Shown: positions 14,692 to 21,482 of the stretch, piece after piece | Layout: each line of letters begins with the position of its first letter | How positions within the stretch are numbered: the first letter of the stretch is position 1 | Assembly: GCA_002403075.1 (NCBI GenBank) | Contig: DHHB01000035.1 | Location: 413 to 21,894, forward strand | DNA: 21,482 nucleotides | Source of the DNA: a bacterium UBP1_UBA4783 | Lineage (GTDB): Bacteria > Krumholzibacteriota > Krumholzibacteriia > Krumholzibacteriales > Krumholzibacteriaceae | Reading direction: 5' to 3' | Program-made: the position numbers and the translations under genes | The notes under the pieces: model-generated | Database searches by the model: none | Told to the model about the DNA's origin: nothing | The model's input: the letters and a program-made list of their open reading frames with translations, nothing else

Positions 14692-17040
14692 ATGCAGCTT
14701 CGCCCGATTTTCGCGCTGTCGCTCGCGTGCGCGATCGTCGTCTCGACGCAGGGACAGGCATTCTCCGCGGACAGGCCCGGCGCGCCGGCGGTTTCCTGCG
14801 CCGTCATCGTGCGCGGCGGATCCGCGTCGCTCGAGGCGGCCGTCGCCGCCGCGGAGTCGGCGGGCGCGAGAGCCCTTCATATACTGCCGCCCGACGCGTT
14901 CTTCGCCCGTTTTCCGGAGCGGCCCGTCTCTTCGCTCTTCGCCGGCCTGAACGTCGATCTCGTGTTCGAGGCGGGCGGATTCTCCGGGAGGGGTCTCGAT
15001 CTCGTCGCCGAGACGGCGCTCGACGCCCTTTTCGGCAGGCGCGTCTCGGAGACGGAGGCGTTTTCGCCCGCGGCGGGGGAGCCGATCGAGGACGTCCTGC
15101 TCCGCGTTCCTCCCGACGTCATCCGCGCGACGACGGCTCCCGGTCCGCGCCTCGGCTCGCCGCGGGAGATGACCGACCGGGGAGCGAATCAGAATAGCGA
15201 GTTCTTCATCGGCAGCATCCTCGTGAACATCGTATTTCCGGAAAGCGTGTCCGGCAGCGAGAACTGGACGGACGGTGAGATCGCGGGCGCCGTGGCCGAC
15301 ATGATATCGGGAATCCAGCAGTACACGGACCGCGCGGGCTGGATGCCGGTGCCGCTCCGCCTCGTGTACAACTACCGGGATTATTCCCGCGTGCCCGTAT
15401 CGATGGAGCCGATCGAAAGCAGCATGTCGACGGATCACATCTGGATCGGCGAGGCCGTGGCGAAGCTCGGATACGCGGGCGGCGCGTATTACGGCACGCA
15501 CCAGCTCAACAACGCCACGCGCTCCTCCTTCAAGACCGATTGGGTCTTCACGGCGTTCGTCGTCGACATGAGCGCCCATTACAGCCCCACCCCCCCGAGC
15601 CCCGATCCCGGATGCTGGGGCGGCGCCGGATACGTCGCCTACGCGTACCTCGGCGGACCGTACATGGTCATTCCGTATCCGGCGTGCCGATACGGGTACG
15701 GCCTCGGGTACGGCCGCGTGTTCATCCACGAGATGAGCCACATCTTCTGGGCGCTCGACGAGTACCTGAGCGCCCAGACGTTCTGCACGGAGTGCTCGGG
15801 TTATCTCAACGTGCCGACGCTCAACACCCTCTACCAGCCCGAGATCTGCCGGTCGACCCCCGTTCCCTGCATCATGCAGACGGCGAGCCCGCCGTACGAG
15901 GCGCCGCTGCCCATCTGCGAGACGACGCAGGGGCAGGTCGGCATATCCGCGGTCGAGATGGGTCCCCTCACGCTTCCGTCCATCTACTGCCTCGCTCCCA
16001 CGATCAATTTTCTCAGCTTTCCCGGCATCGAAACCGATACGCTGCTGCCCGGCGACGATTACGTGCTCTCCGCGCGGATCGTGAACGCCGCGGTTCCGAA
16101 CAAGAACTCCCAGCAGGATCCGGCGTACCGGATCGATTACGCGGCGGCGCTCAAGAGCGGAGAGATTTCGATCAACGGGGCGCCGTACGCGTCGATCGCG
16201 CCCTCCGGCGGCAGCTGGGACAGCTCGCGCGAGGACATCGGAACGATCTATTCGTGGAACGTCTTTCAGCCGGGCATGAACACGATCGCGCTCCGCGTCC
16301 GCAACATCGTGGGGCTCGAGACCGTCGGGACGACGGAGCTGTTCGTGATCGGTCTGAAATACCACTTCCTTTCCGCGGAGCCCGAAACATCCGGCGTGAA
16401 GCTTTCGTGGGCCACGCCCGGCGAGGTTTTCGGCGCGGCGTTCACGGTCCTGCGCTCCGACGACACGAGCGGAGAGATGGACGCCGCGATCGGCGTCGTT
16501 TCGGTTCCTGAATCGGAGACCGCGGACCGGCGAATCTATTCGTTCGCGGATACGCTCGTCCGGCCCGGGCACCGGTACCGCTACCGGATCGTCGGCGCGT
16601 TCGCGATCGACTTTCGCGGAGAGCGTCACGAATACGAGTTTCCCTCGGCCGAGATGAGCGTGACCGCGGCGATACCGATCGCGACGGGAGCGTTCGTGTC
16701 GAACCTGCTCCCGAATCCGACGAGCGGCGCCGTGTCGTTCACGATCGACGTGCCGATGACCTTCAAGCAGGTGGACGACAGCCGCGCGGTTCTCGACGCC
16801 GGCGCGCCGCGGCGATCGTCCGCGGCGATTCCGATCAGGACGTCCGTCGACGTGGCGGTCTACAACGTTCTCGGTCAGCGACTGCGCACGATCTACTCGG
16901 GCAGCCGCTTCGGCGGCTACGTATCCCTTACCTGGGATGGAACGGGGAACTCGGGGAGCCTCGTTCCGCCCGGCGTCTATTTTCTCTCCGTGACGGCCGG
17001 GGGAAAGAAGGACGTGCGGAAGGTCGTCATCGTCCGGTGA
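14692..17040 (+). CDS. Secreted zinc metalloprotease with FnIII-like and Por/FlgD-type C-terminal domain
   Basis: This 782-residue exported protein has a signal peptide of about 25 residues (ending near AFSA), a poorly conserved N-terminal region of about 150 residues, then a catalytic domain. The zinc site is HEMSHIFWALDEY, with H346, E347 and H350 as ligands and general base, and a downstream acidic pair D356/E357. The HExxH...DEY pattern recalls M64-like peptidases, but the family is not certain. Cysteines clustered after the site (CTECSG, CRSTPVPC) probably form disulfides. A fibronectin-III-like module covers roughly residues 560-665. The last 90 or so residues, from NLLPNPTSGAVSF through VAVYNVLGQRLRTIY and SLVPPGVYFLSV to KKDVRKVVIVR, match the type A sorting/FlgD-Ig domain pattern used by type IX secretion substrates. 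It is transcribed alone, apparently from its own promoter. Confidence 0.85.
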   Translation: MQLRPIFALSLACAIVVSTQGQAFSADRPGAPAVSCAVIVRGGSASLEAAVAAAESAGARALHILPPDAFFARFPERPVSSLFAGLNVDLVFEAGGFSGRGLDLVAETALDALFGRRVSETEAFSPAAGEPIEDVLLRVPPDVIRATTAPGPRLGSPREMTDRGANQNSEFFIGSILVNIVFPESVSGSENWTDGEIAGAVADMISGIQQYTDRAGWMPVPLRLVYNYRDYSRVPVSMEPIESSMSTDHIWIGEAVAKLGYAGGAYYGTHQLNNATRSSFKTDWVFTAFVVDMSAHYSPTPPSPDPGCWGGAGYVAYAYLGGPYMVIPYPACRYGYGLGYGRVFIHEMSHIFWALDEYLSAQTFCTECSGYLNVPTLNTLYQPEICRSTPVPCIMQTASPPYEAPLPICETTQGQVGISAVEMGPLTLPSIYCLAPTINFLSFPGIETDTLLPGDDYVLSARIVNAAVPNKNSQQDPAYRIDYAAALKSGEISINGAPYASIAPSGGSWDSSREDIGTIYSWNVFQPGMNTIALRVRNIVGLETVGTTELFVIGLKYHFLSAEPETSGVKLSWATPGEVFGAAFTVLRSDDTSGEMDAAIGVVSVPESETADRRIYSFADTLVRPGHRYRYRIVGAFAIDFRGERHEYEFPSAEMSVTAAIPIATGAFVSNLLPNPTSGAVSFTIDVPMTFKQVDDSRAVLDAGAPRRSSAAIPIRTSVDVAVYNVLGQRLRTIYSGSRFGGYVSLTWDGTGNSGSLVPPGVYFLSVTAGGKKDVRKVVIVR

Positions 17041-17051
17041 CGGCTCCGCGG

Positions 17052-17077
17052 CGTCCCGCCGCCGAGGCGTCGGGACG
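17052..17077 (+). terminator. Hairpin after the metalloprotease gene, no U-tract
   Basis: A 7-bp stem pairs 17052-17058 with 17071-17077. Inside are one C/T mismatch, three more pairs and a CGAG tetraloop, the same shape as the HU terminator. It begins 12 nt after the stop but is followed by GAAATCC rather than a T-run, so termination would need another factor. It ends just 9 nt before the next -35 box. Confidence 0.4.
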
Positions 17078-17086
17078 GAAATCCTG

Positions 17087-17115
17087 TTGACAGCCTACAC
17101 GCCGAGTGATATAAC
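17087..17115 (+). promoter_or_regulatory. Strong sigma70-type promoter of the zinc-ribbon operon
   Basis: A perfect TTGACA (17087-17092) and a TATAAC -10 (17110-17115, 5 of 6) are separated by the ideal 17 nt. This is the best promoter in the window. Transcription would start near 17122. The leader to ATG 17203 is about 80 nt and distinctly AT-richer than its surroundings. It contains a small inverted repeat (CAC-TATA at 17152-17158 with TATA-TC-GTG at 17162-17170). Confidence 0.78.
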
Positions 17116-17202
17116 CCCACCATATCTGGTATGATGGAGGTTCGTCGAACACACTATACGGTATATCGTGAAGCAGTCTATCCGCGGAAAGGGAGGGAGG
17201 AT

Positions 17203-17388
17203 ATGACGAGAGTGGAAAAGGAGGATACACTACTTCAGAAGGACAAGAATTACGTTAAGTTTCACCGCCTCCTCGCCAAGGCCGAGGCGGAGGGCAGGCT
17301 CGACGGCAAGCACGTCTGTCCGGTATGCGGGATGCGGTTTCTTTCGGCGAAGGAAGCGGACGACTGCTGCCGCATCGTATCGCAATAA
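17203..17388 (+). CDS. Small zinc-finger protein (61 residues)
   Basis: I do not recognise a named family. The first two-thirds is a charged, probably helical segment (KDKNYVKFHRLLAKAEAEG). It is followed by a zinc-binding CPVCGMRF knuckle (C39, C42) and a terminal DDCC (C55, C56), a plausible four-cysteine zinc site. Start 17203 is chosen because GGGAGGGAGG lies directly upstream. The open frame continues back to 17131, but that start would sit only about 9 nt after the predicted transcription start and lacks a ribosome binding site. The next gene, also a zinc-ribbon protein, starts 42 nt later, suggesting a shared transcript. A role in transcription or translation is possible, but only by analogy with other small ribbon proteins. 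Confidence 0.72.
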   Translation: MTRVEKEDTLLQKDKNYVKFHRLLAKAEAEGRLDGKHVCPVCGMRFLSAKEADDCCRIVSQ

Positions 17389-17430
17389 CCACACGGAATC
17401 CGTGAGGGTCAAGGTCGAGGGGGATCTTTC

Positions 17431-17868
17431 GTGACGCAGCGCAAATTGAAAAGCCGAAAAGAAGACGCGCGGACCGTCGCTCAGTACTGTTCGGTCTGCA
17501 AGAAAACGTTCGACATGCCGGTCGTGGAGGAGGCGGACAACCAAGAGGTCATCTGGCTCAAGTGTCCGGGCTGCAACGGCTACCTCCCGCACATGCTCAA
17601 TCAAGACGAGATCGAAGGCGGCGACGAGGGGGACGGCGACGCGGGCGCGGAGACCCGCGCGGATATCGCCATCGAGGATCTGTATACGGAGAACGCACGC
17701 GAGTACAGCGAGGCGGACCGGTACGAGGTCGGCGAGGTCATCTATCATCGATCGTGGAACGATTACGGCAAGGTCATCGCCAAGGAAACGCTCCCGGGCA
17801 ACCGCAAGACGATCGTCGTGCATTTCGTGAATCAGGGAAAGATCAAGCTGCTGGAGGGAACGGCATAG
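17431..17868 (+). CDS. Zinc-ribbon protein with C-terminal Tudor/CarD-like domain
   Basis: This 145-residue cytosolic protein begins at GTG 17431, preceded by GAGGGGG. The basic N-terminus (RKLKSRKEDAR) leads into a zinc ribbon with CSVC (C20, C23) and CPGC (C45, C48). An acidic, glycine-rich linker follows (GGDEGDGDAGAE). The C-terminal 45 residues, YEVGEVIYHRSWNDYGKVI and TIVVHFVNQGKIKLL, look like a small Tudor/SH3-like barrel of the kind found in CarD-type factors and at the end of UvrD/PcrA helicases, which contact RNA polymerase. RNA polymerase or nucleic-acid binding is therefore a reasonable inference but not shown. It lies 42 nt after the 61-residue zinc protein and 12 nt before a barrel-like gene. 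Confidence 0.8.
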   Translation: MTQRKLKSRKEDARTVAQYCSVCKKTFDMPVVEEADNQEVIWLKCPGCNGYLPHMLNQDEIEGGDEGDGDAGAETRADIAIEDLYTENAREYSEADRYEVGEVIYHRSWNDYGKVIAKETLPGNRKTIVVHFVNQGKIKLLEGTA

Positions 17869-17880
17869 AAGGGCCGGGAA

Positions 17881-18696
17881 GTGCGCACCGGAACGCTCCA
17901 CCAGCTTAGCGCCGCTTTCATCCTGCTTGCCGCCGCGTCCGGCGCTCCGAACGCGGCGGGTCTGTTCAGCGATCCCCGAACGCTGTTTCCTCCCGTCGAC
18001 ACGGCGCGGACCGTCGTGTCGGTGAGCATGGCCGGGATCCGTCTCGCGGACGGCGACGCCTCGCTCCTCTCGGCCGAGGCGCTCTTCCGGAAGGGACCGA
18101 GAGCGAGGATCGCGCTCGCGGCGCAGTATCCCGCCGTCCGTTCGGCCGGAGAGATCGCGCACGGCGTCGGCGATTGCTTCGCGTCGGTTTTCGTCCGGCT
18201 CATGGGCGACAGCCTCGAGACGTCAGGTCTCTATCTCGGCGCTTCGTGCCGGGCGCCGACCGGCGCCCGGGCGCTCGCGCCGTTCTCCCTCGCCTCGCTC
18301 GACGGATCGCTGGGTGTGGAGGCGCGGGGACGGATCTCCGTCTTCTCGGCGCGGACGTCCGCGTACTATACCCTCGCCGGGGAGCGGCCCGCCGAAGGAG
18401 ATCTCGTGCACGACCGCAACGGGTCCCTCGCCGGCGTGCTCTCCGTCGATATTCCGCGCGTCGGCTCGGCCGCCGCGTGCGCGGTCTGGACGGGGTATCA
18501 CGGCGGCGCGTCGCGCCGGTCGCTGTGTCTCGCGCTCTCCGTCGATCTGTCGGAGACGATCGCGCTCGCCCTCTCCGCGGCTGCGGAAAGCGGAAACGGC
18601 GGCGTCGCCGCGTACGAACGGATGGCCTCCGTGGCCCTCTCGTACCGGTTTCCCCCTCGGGCCGCGCCCGCCCCTCGCGAGCCGCGGACTCCCTGA
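17881..18696 (+). CDS. Probable outer-membrane beta-barrel protein, function unknown
   Basis: This 271-residue protein starts at GTG 17881 with AAGGG upstream. A signal peptide (AAFILLAAASGAPNAAG) ends near residue 27. The rest shows repeated amphipathic strands of 8-10 residues separated by short polar turns, such as ARTVVSVSMAGIRL, ARIALAAQYPAV, GLYLGASCRAP and RISVFSARTSAYYTLAG. The barrel appears to close at MASVALSYRF, the aromatic end expected for an outer-membrane strand, followed by a proline-rich tail (PPRAAPAPREPRTP). No family could be named. It is only 12 nt after the zinc-ribbon gene, so it is probably on the same transcript, although the functional link is not obvious. Confidence 0.72.
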   Translation: MRTGTLHQLSAAFILLAAASGAPNAAGLFSDPRTLFPPVDTARTVVSVSMAGIRLADGDASLLSAEALFRKGPRARIALAAQYPAVRSAGEIAHGVGDCFASVFVRLMGDSLETSGLYLGASCRAPTGARALAPFSLASLDGSLGVEARGRISVFSARTSAYYTLAGERPAEGDLVHDRNGSLAGVLSVDIPRVGSAAACAVWTGYHGGASRRSLCLALSVDLSETIALALSAAAESGNGGVAAYERMASVALSYRFPPRAAPAPREPRTP

Positions 18697-18850
18697 TTGC
18701 AGAGTGCAACGCCGCCCCCTTCTTCATCGTTCCTCATGATGACCGGTTCGCATGCGTCGGTCGCCGTCGTTCCGCGCCCGGCGAGGCACGCGCCTTGCGT
18801 TCGGAATCGTCGGACGAACAGCAGTGTCACCGCATCAGAAAGGAATGTCG
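18697..18850 (+). other. Intergenic region before the REC-HisKA gene
   Basis: This 154-nt gap opens with a small perfect hairpin (TTGCA at 18697-18701 with TGCAA at 18705-18709) directly after the upstream stop, followed by a pyrimidine-rich stretch. No convincing -35/-10 pair was found. The downstream frame is open through much of it, from 18752, but the AAAGGA sequence at 18839-18844 places the start at ATG 18851. Confidence 0.4.
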
Positions 18851-20677
18851 ATGAAGGACGAAGCCGCTGCCGGGACGACGCAGCACGAGGCCGGGCATCC
18901 CTCGCCGGAAACGGCGAGCGCGTTCATCATAGACGACGACGCCCTCATGGCGGACCTCCTCGCGCGGCGTCTCGAGCGGCGCGGATTTTCGACTCGCTCG
19001 TTCGACGATCCGGAGCGGCTGCTCGCCGAGCTCGCTCGAGAGGCGCCGGCCGTTCTCTTTTCGGATCTCATGATGCCCCGCATGGGCGGGGCCGAGATCA
19101 TATCCCGCGCGCGGCGCGGGGGGTTCGCGGGACTCGTCGTTCTCATCACCGCGTCCCGCGAGAACGCCGCGATCGGCGAGGCGCTCCGGAGCGGCGCCGA
19201 CCTCGTCCTCGCGAAACCGCCGCGCGATTACGATCTGGATTGGCTCTGCGCGAAGGCGCGTCTCGGCGGGTCTCCGGGCGCCGGCGTCGAGCATCTCGCC
19301 GCGGCGCTCGAGCACGTCGATCAAGGTGCGCTCGTCGTCGACGAAGAGTGCGTTCCGCTGTGCGTGAACGCGCGGGCGCGGCGGACGCTCGGGATCGGCG
19401 GAGCCGCCGGCGCCGTCGAGGCGCTCGAGCGCGTCGGGATCGCGTCCCGGATCATGGAAGGCCGCCACGGAGGCATCGCGTTCGTCGAGGCGTCCGGTCC
19501 CGGCGGCGCCGCCCGGAATCCGGTCGGCGTCGAGGTGCGCGAGATCGGCGGCTCGCCGCGGCCCCTGCGGATCGTCCTGCTGCACGATTTTTCCGAGCGG
19601 CGGAGGATCGACGAACTCCAGTCGCAGTTCGCCTCGTACCTGTCGCACCGGATGCGCACGCCGCTCACCTCCGTGCGGAACGCCGTGTCGATCCTCTGCA
19701 GCGGCGAAGCGCCGCTCGAGGGCGCGGAGCGTGAGCGTTTTCTCGACATCGGCTGCCGGAACATAGAGCGGCTCGTGAACTCGCTCGACGAGCTCCAGAA
19801 GGCCTTCATGGCCGAGTCGGGAGAGTCGAGTGGATGCCGCGCCCTCATGCGCCTCGATCGCGGGGTGGACGCCGTTCTCGCGGAGGCACAGCGATCGGCG
19901 ATCATTTCCGGTTTCCGCCTGCGCGCGCCGGCGTCGGCGGCGATCGTCTCCCGCGCCCGGCTCGAGGAGTTCATACGAAGCGCCGTCGCCGCGATGGCGG
20001 GACGTCTCGAGTGCGCTCCGCACGTCGAGTGCGTCGTCGCCGTCCGGGAGGATACGCCCGAGTTCGCCGGCCGCGATCCCGAGATTTCGATCGTTCTCTC
20101 GTCGCGCACGCGAAGCGCCGTGTCCGTCTCCTCCCTCGAGGAGTACATCGCCTCTCGGGCCGGCGATACGAAGCTCGTGCTCGAGCGCATCGCGCGCTCG
20201 CTCGGCGGCGAGATCGCGTTTCCGGGACGCGAGACGATCCGTCTCGCCGTTCCCGCCGAGCCCCGTTTCGACCGCGATCTGGATCTCGTCCAGCCGTTCC
20301 ATCTCATGCTCGAGCGCGCCCGCCTCTCGAGCGCCGAGTTCAATCTCGTATCGATCCGGGCGGCGCTCGCGCGGGAGGACGGCCGCGCGTTCGCCCGATT
20401 GCTCGCCGACGCCCTCGACGACATCTTCGCGGGAGAGGAGGCGATCGTCGCCCAAGGCGAATCGCCCCTTTCGTTCAGCGTGTTCACCTGCGGCGTGCCG
20501 CGGGCCCGCGTCGCCGCCGAGATGGAGAATCTCCGCGCCCGCTTCGCGCGTTCGTGCCGCGACCGCGGCGAGGAGATCTTTCCGGCGCTCCGCTGGGACG
20601 TCGCGTACCACAGCGGGGCCGTCTCGAGCGACGCGGCCGGGGCGTGTCCGTTCGTCGAATCGTATCTTCCGCAGTGA
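18851..20677 (+). CDS. Receiver-PAS-HisKA hybrid regulator with degenerate ATPase domain and GGDEF-like tail
   Basis: This is a 608-residue soluble signalling protein. The receiver domain (about 23-140) is intact: IIDDDALM (D28-D30), phospho-acceptor D72 in FSDLMMPRMGG, LITAS and LAKPPR. A PAS-like segment (about 150-255: GALVVDEECVPLCVNARARRTLGI) leads to a HisKA dimerisation helix with YLSHRMRTPLTSVRNAV, where H266 is the phospho-histidine position. The following region should be the HATPase, but it has no N-box asparagine, no DxGxG and no GxGLG. Only the final helix-strand pattern (TKLVLERIARSLGGEIAF) is recognisable, so autokinase activity is doubtful. The last 130 or so residues (RAFARLLADALDDIF, then QGESP, then SFSVFTCGVPRARVAAEMENLR) resemble a GGDEF fold with its motif lost. 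Start 18851 is set by AAAGGA 6 nt upstream. It may act as a phosphorylation-dependent scaffold. Confidence 0.82.
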   Translation: MKDEAAAGTTQHEAGHPSPETASAFIIDDDALMADLLARRLERRGFSTRSFDDPERLLAELAREAPAVLFSDLMMPRMGGAEIISRARRGGFAGLVVLITASRENAAIGEALRSGADLVLAKPPRDYDLDWLCAKARLGGSPGAGVEHLAAALEHVDQGALVVDEECVPLCVNARARRTLGIGGAAGAVEALERVGIASRIMEGRHGGIAFVEASGPGGAARNPVGVEVREIGGSPRPLRIVLLHDFSERRRIDELQSQFASYLSHRMRTPLTSVRNAVSILCSGEAPLEGAERERFLDIGCRNIERLVNSLDELQKAFMAESGESSGCRALMRLDRGVDAVLAEAQRSAIISGFRLRAPASAAIVSRARLEEFIRSAVAAMAGRLECAPHVECVVAVREDTPEFAGRDPEISIVLSSRTRSAVSVSSLEEYIASRAGDTKLVLERIARSLGGEIAFPGRETIRLAVPAEPRFDRDLDLVQPFHLMLERARLSSAEFNLVSIRAALAREDGRAFARLLADALDDIFAGEEAIVAQGESPLSFSVFTCGVPRARVAAEMENLRARFARSCRDRGEEIFPALRWDVAYHSGAVSSDAAGACPFVESYLPQ

Positions 20678-20684
20678 TCGGTGA

Positions 20685-21482
20685 TCAGCGCCGCGCGGCC
20701 GCGGTCTCGCGGGCGCCCGGACGCGCGCCGGCCGAAGGTCCGCCGTCTCCGTCCGGTTTCATCGAGGAGAGAAGCAGCGTGCTGAGCGGCTCGGCGATCG
20801 TCCGGCGCGCGGGCGACGGGCGGTTATGGAAGACGAAGCGCCCGGAGCGCGCCCCGACGAGCCGGTGAAAGGCCTTTTTCCCCGAGAGAGCCCCGCAGAC
20901 CGCATGTACGACCGCTCCCGCGTCGAAGTGGATCTCGCCCGAGGCGCCGTCTCCATCGACGACGAGCAGCCCCGTGCGCCGGTTGGCGCTGAGGAGGGCG
21001 ACGACGTCGAGCGCCGGGACGAGACCGATCGATCCCTCGAGGGGATGGATGGGGGGCGCCTGACGTTTGCGGAAGCGGATGAGGAGAACGCCGGCGGCGA
21101 GCGCCGAGGCGACGGAGACGAGAACGAACGGGAGAAGCCCGCTCGCGGCCGATTCTTCCCGCGCGGCCCGCGGGGGCGGAAGGGGGGCCTCCGCTGCGGG
21201 AGGTGCCGCTTGCGCCGAATCGACCGTTTCCTCGGGAGAGTGCGCGGCCGCCGCGACCGTCTCGGGGGAGGGGGCGGCGGGATCGGGCGGAGGCTCCGGA
21301 GGCCGCTCGGGCTCGGCCGGCCGCTCGTCGCGACGCCTGCGTTTCTCGATCGCGGCGAGGCGCGCGTCGATCCCCGCGAGACGTTCCCGGGCCCACGAAG
21401 CTCCCGGATCGATCGCGAGACCGCGCGAGAGAAGCGCCCGCGCGCGCTCGAGATCGCCGCGCGATTCGCGGATCTGCGCGAG
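20685..21482 (-). CDS. TPR / transmembrane / DUF4388 (PATAN) protein, C-terminal part
   Basis: The minus strand is open from the window edge to a TGA whose complement is at 20685-20687, giving 265 residues with the start outside the window. Visible order: a TPR-like helix pair at the beginning (DLERARALLSRGLAIDPGAS), and a long proline/glutamate/alanine-rich linker (about 52-112). A transmembrane helix follows (115-135, LLPFVLVSVASALAAGVLLI). The last domain (about 146-240) reads GSIGLVPALDVVALLSANRR, TGLLVVDG, GEIHFDAGAVVHAVCG, AFHRLVGARSGRFVF. This last part is a good fit to DUF4388/PATAN, a regulatory module frequent in bacterial signalling and gliding/pilus systems. The topology suggests TPRs and PATAN on opposite sides of the membrane. 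It converges on the REC-HisKA gene with only 7 nt between stops. The protein's full length and any upstream domains are unknown. Confidence 0.82.
   Translation of the reverse strand, partial: LAQIRESRGDLERARALLSRGLAIDPGASWARERLAGIDARLAAIEKRRRRDERPAEPERPPEPPPDPAAPSPETVAAAAHSPEETVDSAQAAPPAAEAPLPPPRAAREESAASGLLPFVLVSVASALAAGVLLIRFRKRQAPPIHPLEGSIGLVPALDVVALLSANRRTGLLVVDGDGASGEIHFDAGAVVHAVCGALSGKKAFHRLVGARSGRFVFHNRPSPARRTIAEPLSTLLLSSMKPDGDGGPSAGARPGARETAAARR

Noticed and set aside
17131..17202. Longer form of the 61-residue zinc protein starting at 17131
   Set aside because: It would begin about 9 nt after the predicted transcription start with no ribosome binding site, whereas ATG 17203 has GGGAGGGAGG upstream.
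18752..18850. Longer N-terminus for the REC-HisKA protein
   Set aside because: Arginine-rich sequence before a receiver domain that needs no extension; AAAGGA is correctly spaced for ATG 18851 but too close to the ATG at 18845.
1..21482. tRNA, rRNA, CRISPR array, insertion sequence or phage attachment site
   Set aside because: The few non-coding gaps were read on both strands; no cloverleaf, direct-repeat array, transposase or terminal inverted repeats were seen.

Overview
The window is a GC-rich (roughly two-thirds G+C by eye), densely packed bacterial chromosome segment with 19 supported protein genes, 18 on the plus strand and one cut-off gene on the minus strand. There are no RNA genes, insertion sequences or CRISPR arrays that I can see. 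The gene set is Gram-negative: an LptD-type outer-membrane LPS assembly protein, exported lipoproteins and a likely beta-barrel protein. A PorX/PorY-type two-component pair and a protease with a Por/T9SS- or FlgD-type C-terminal domain point to the FCB superphylum. The high GC makes a lineage such as Krumholzibacteriota or Eisenbacteria likelier than a typical Bacteroidota. That placement is inference from gene content only.

Layout. (1) 1-5798 is a tightly coupled housekeeping/regulatory run: the end of serS, a PorY-like histidine kinase, a PorX-like REC-PglZ regulator, tsaE, tsaB, rimI and a purine nucleoside phosphorylase, with gaps of 3-14 nt or overlaps throughout. (2) 5988-11913 holds folC, a ROK sugar kinase and a 1177-residue LptD. 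A long hairpin lies directly in front of the folC ribosome binding site. (3) 12053-12346 is an HU gene with its own sigma70-type promoter, a perfect Shine-Dalgarno sequence and an intrinsic terminator. (4) 12441-14556 encodes an exported UshA-like lipoprotein with four c-type heme motifs, followed by an exported protein of unknown function. (5) 14692-17040 is a secreted zinc metalloprotease. (6) 17203-18696 starts from a near-consensus promoter and encodes two small zinc-ribbon proteins and a probable outer-membrane barrel. (7) 18851-20677 is a REC-PAS-HisKA protein whose ATPase domain has lost its motifs. It converges on a minus-strand TPR/TM/DUF4388 (PATAN) gene that runs off the window.

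The most notable feature is the gene at 12441-13814. Its reading frame is interrupted by a single UGA at codon 43, exactly where relatives carry the second cysteine of a Pro-Cys-Gly-Cys motif. The only export signal lies before the UGA and all four hemes lie after it, so a functional product requires UGA to be read, most simply as selenocysteine. A G-loop hairpin at a suitable distance downstream could serve as a SECIS. The metallophosphatase metal ligands of the same protein are largely replaced, which suggests a redox protein built on a phosphatase fold. The second theme is a PorXY-like pair and a Por-type sorting-domain protease in the same 17 kb, hinting at a T9SS-like secretion and regulation pathway outside classical Bacteroidota.
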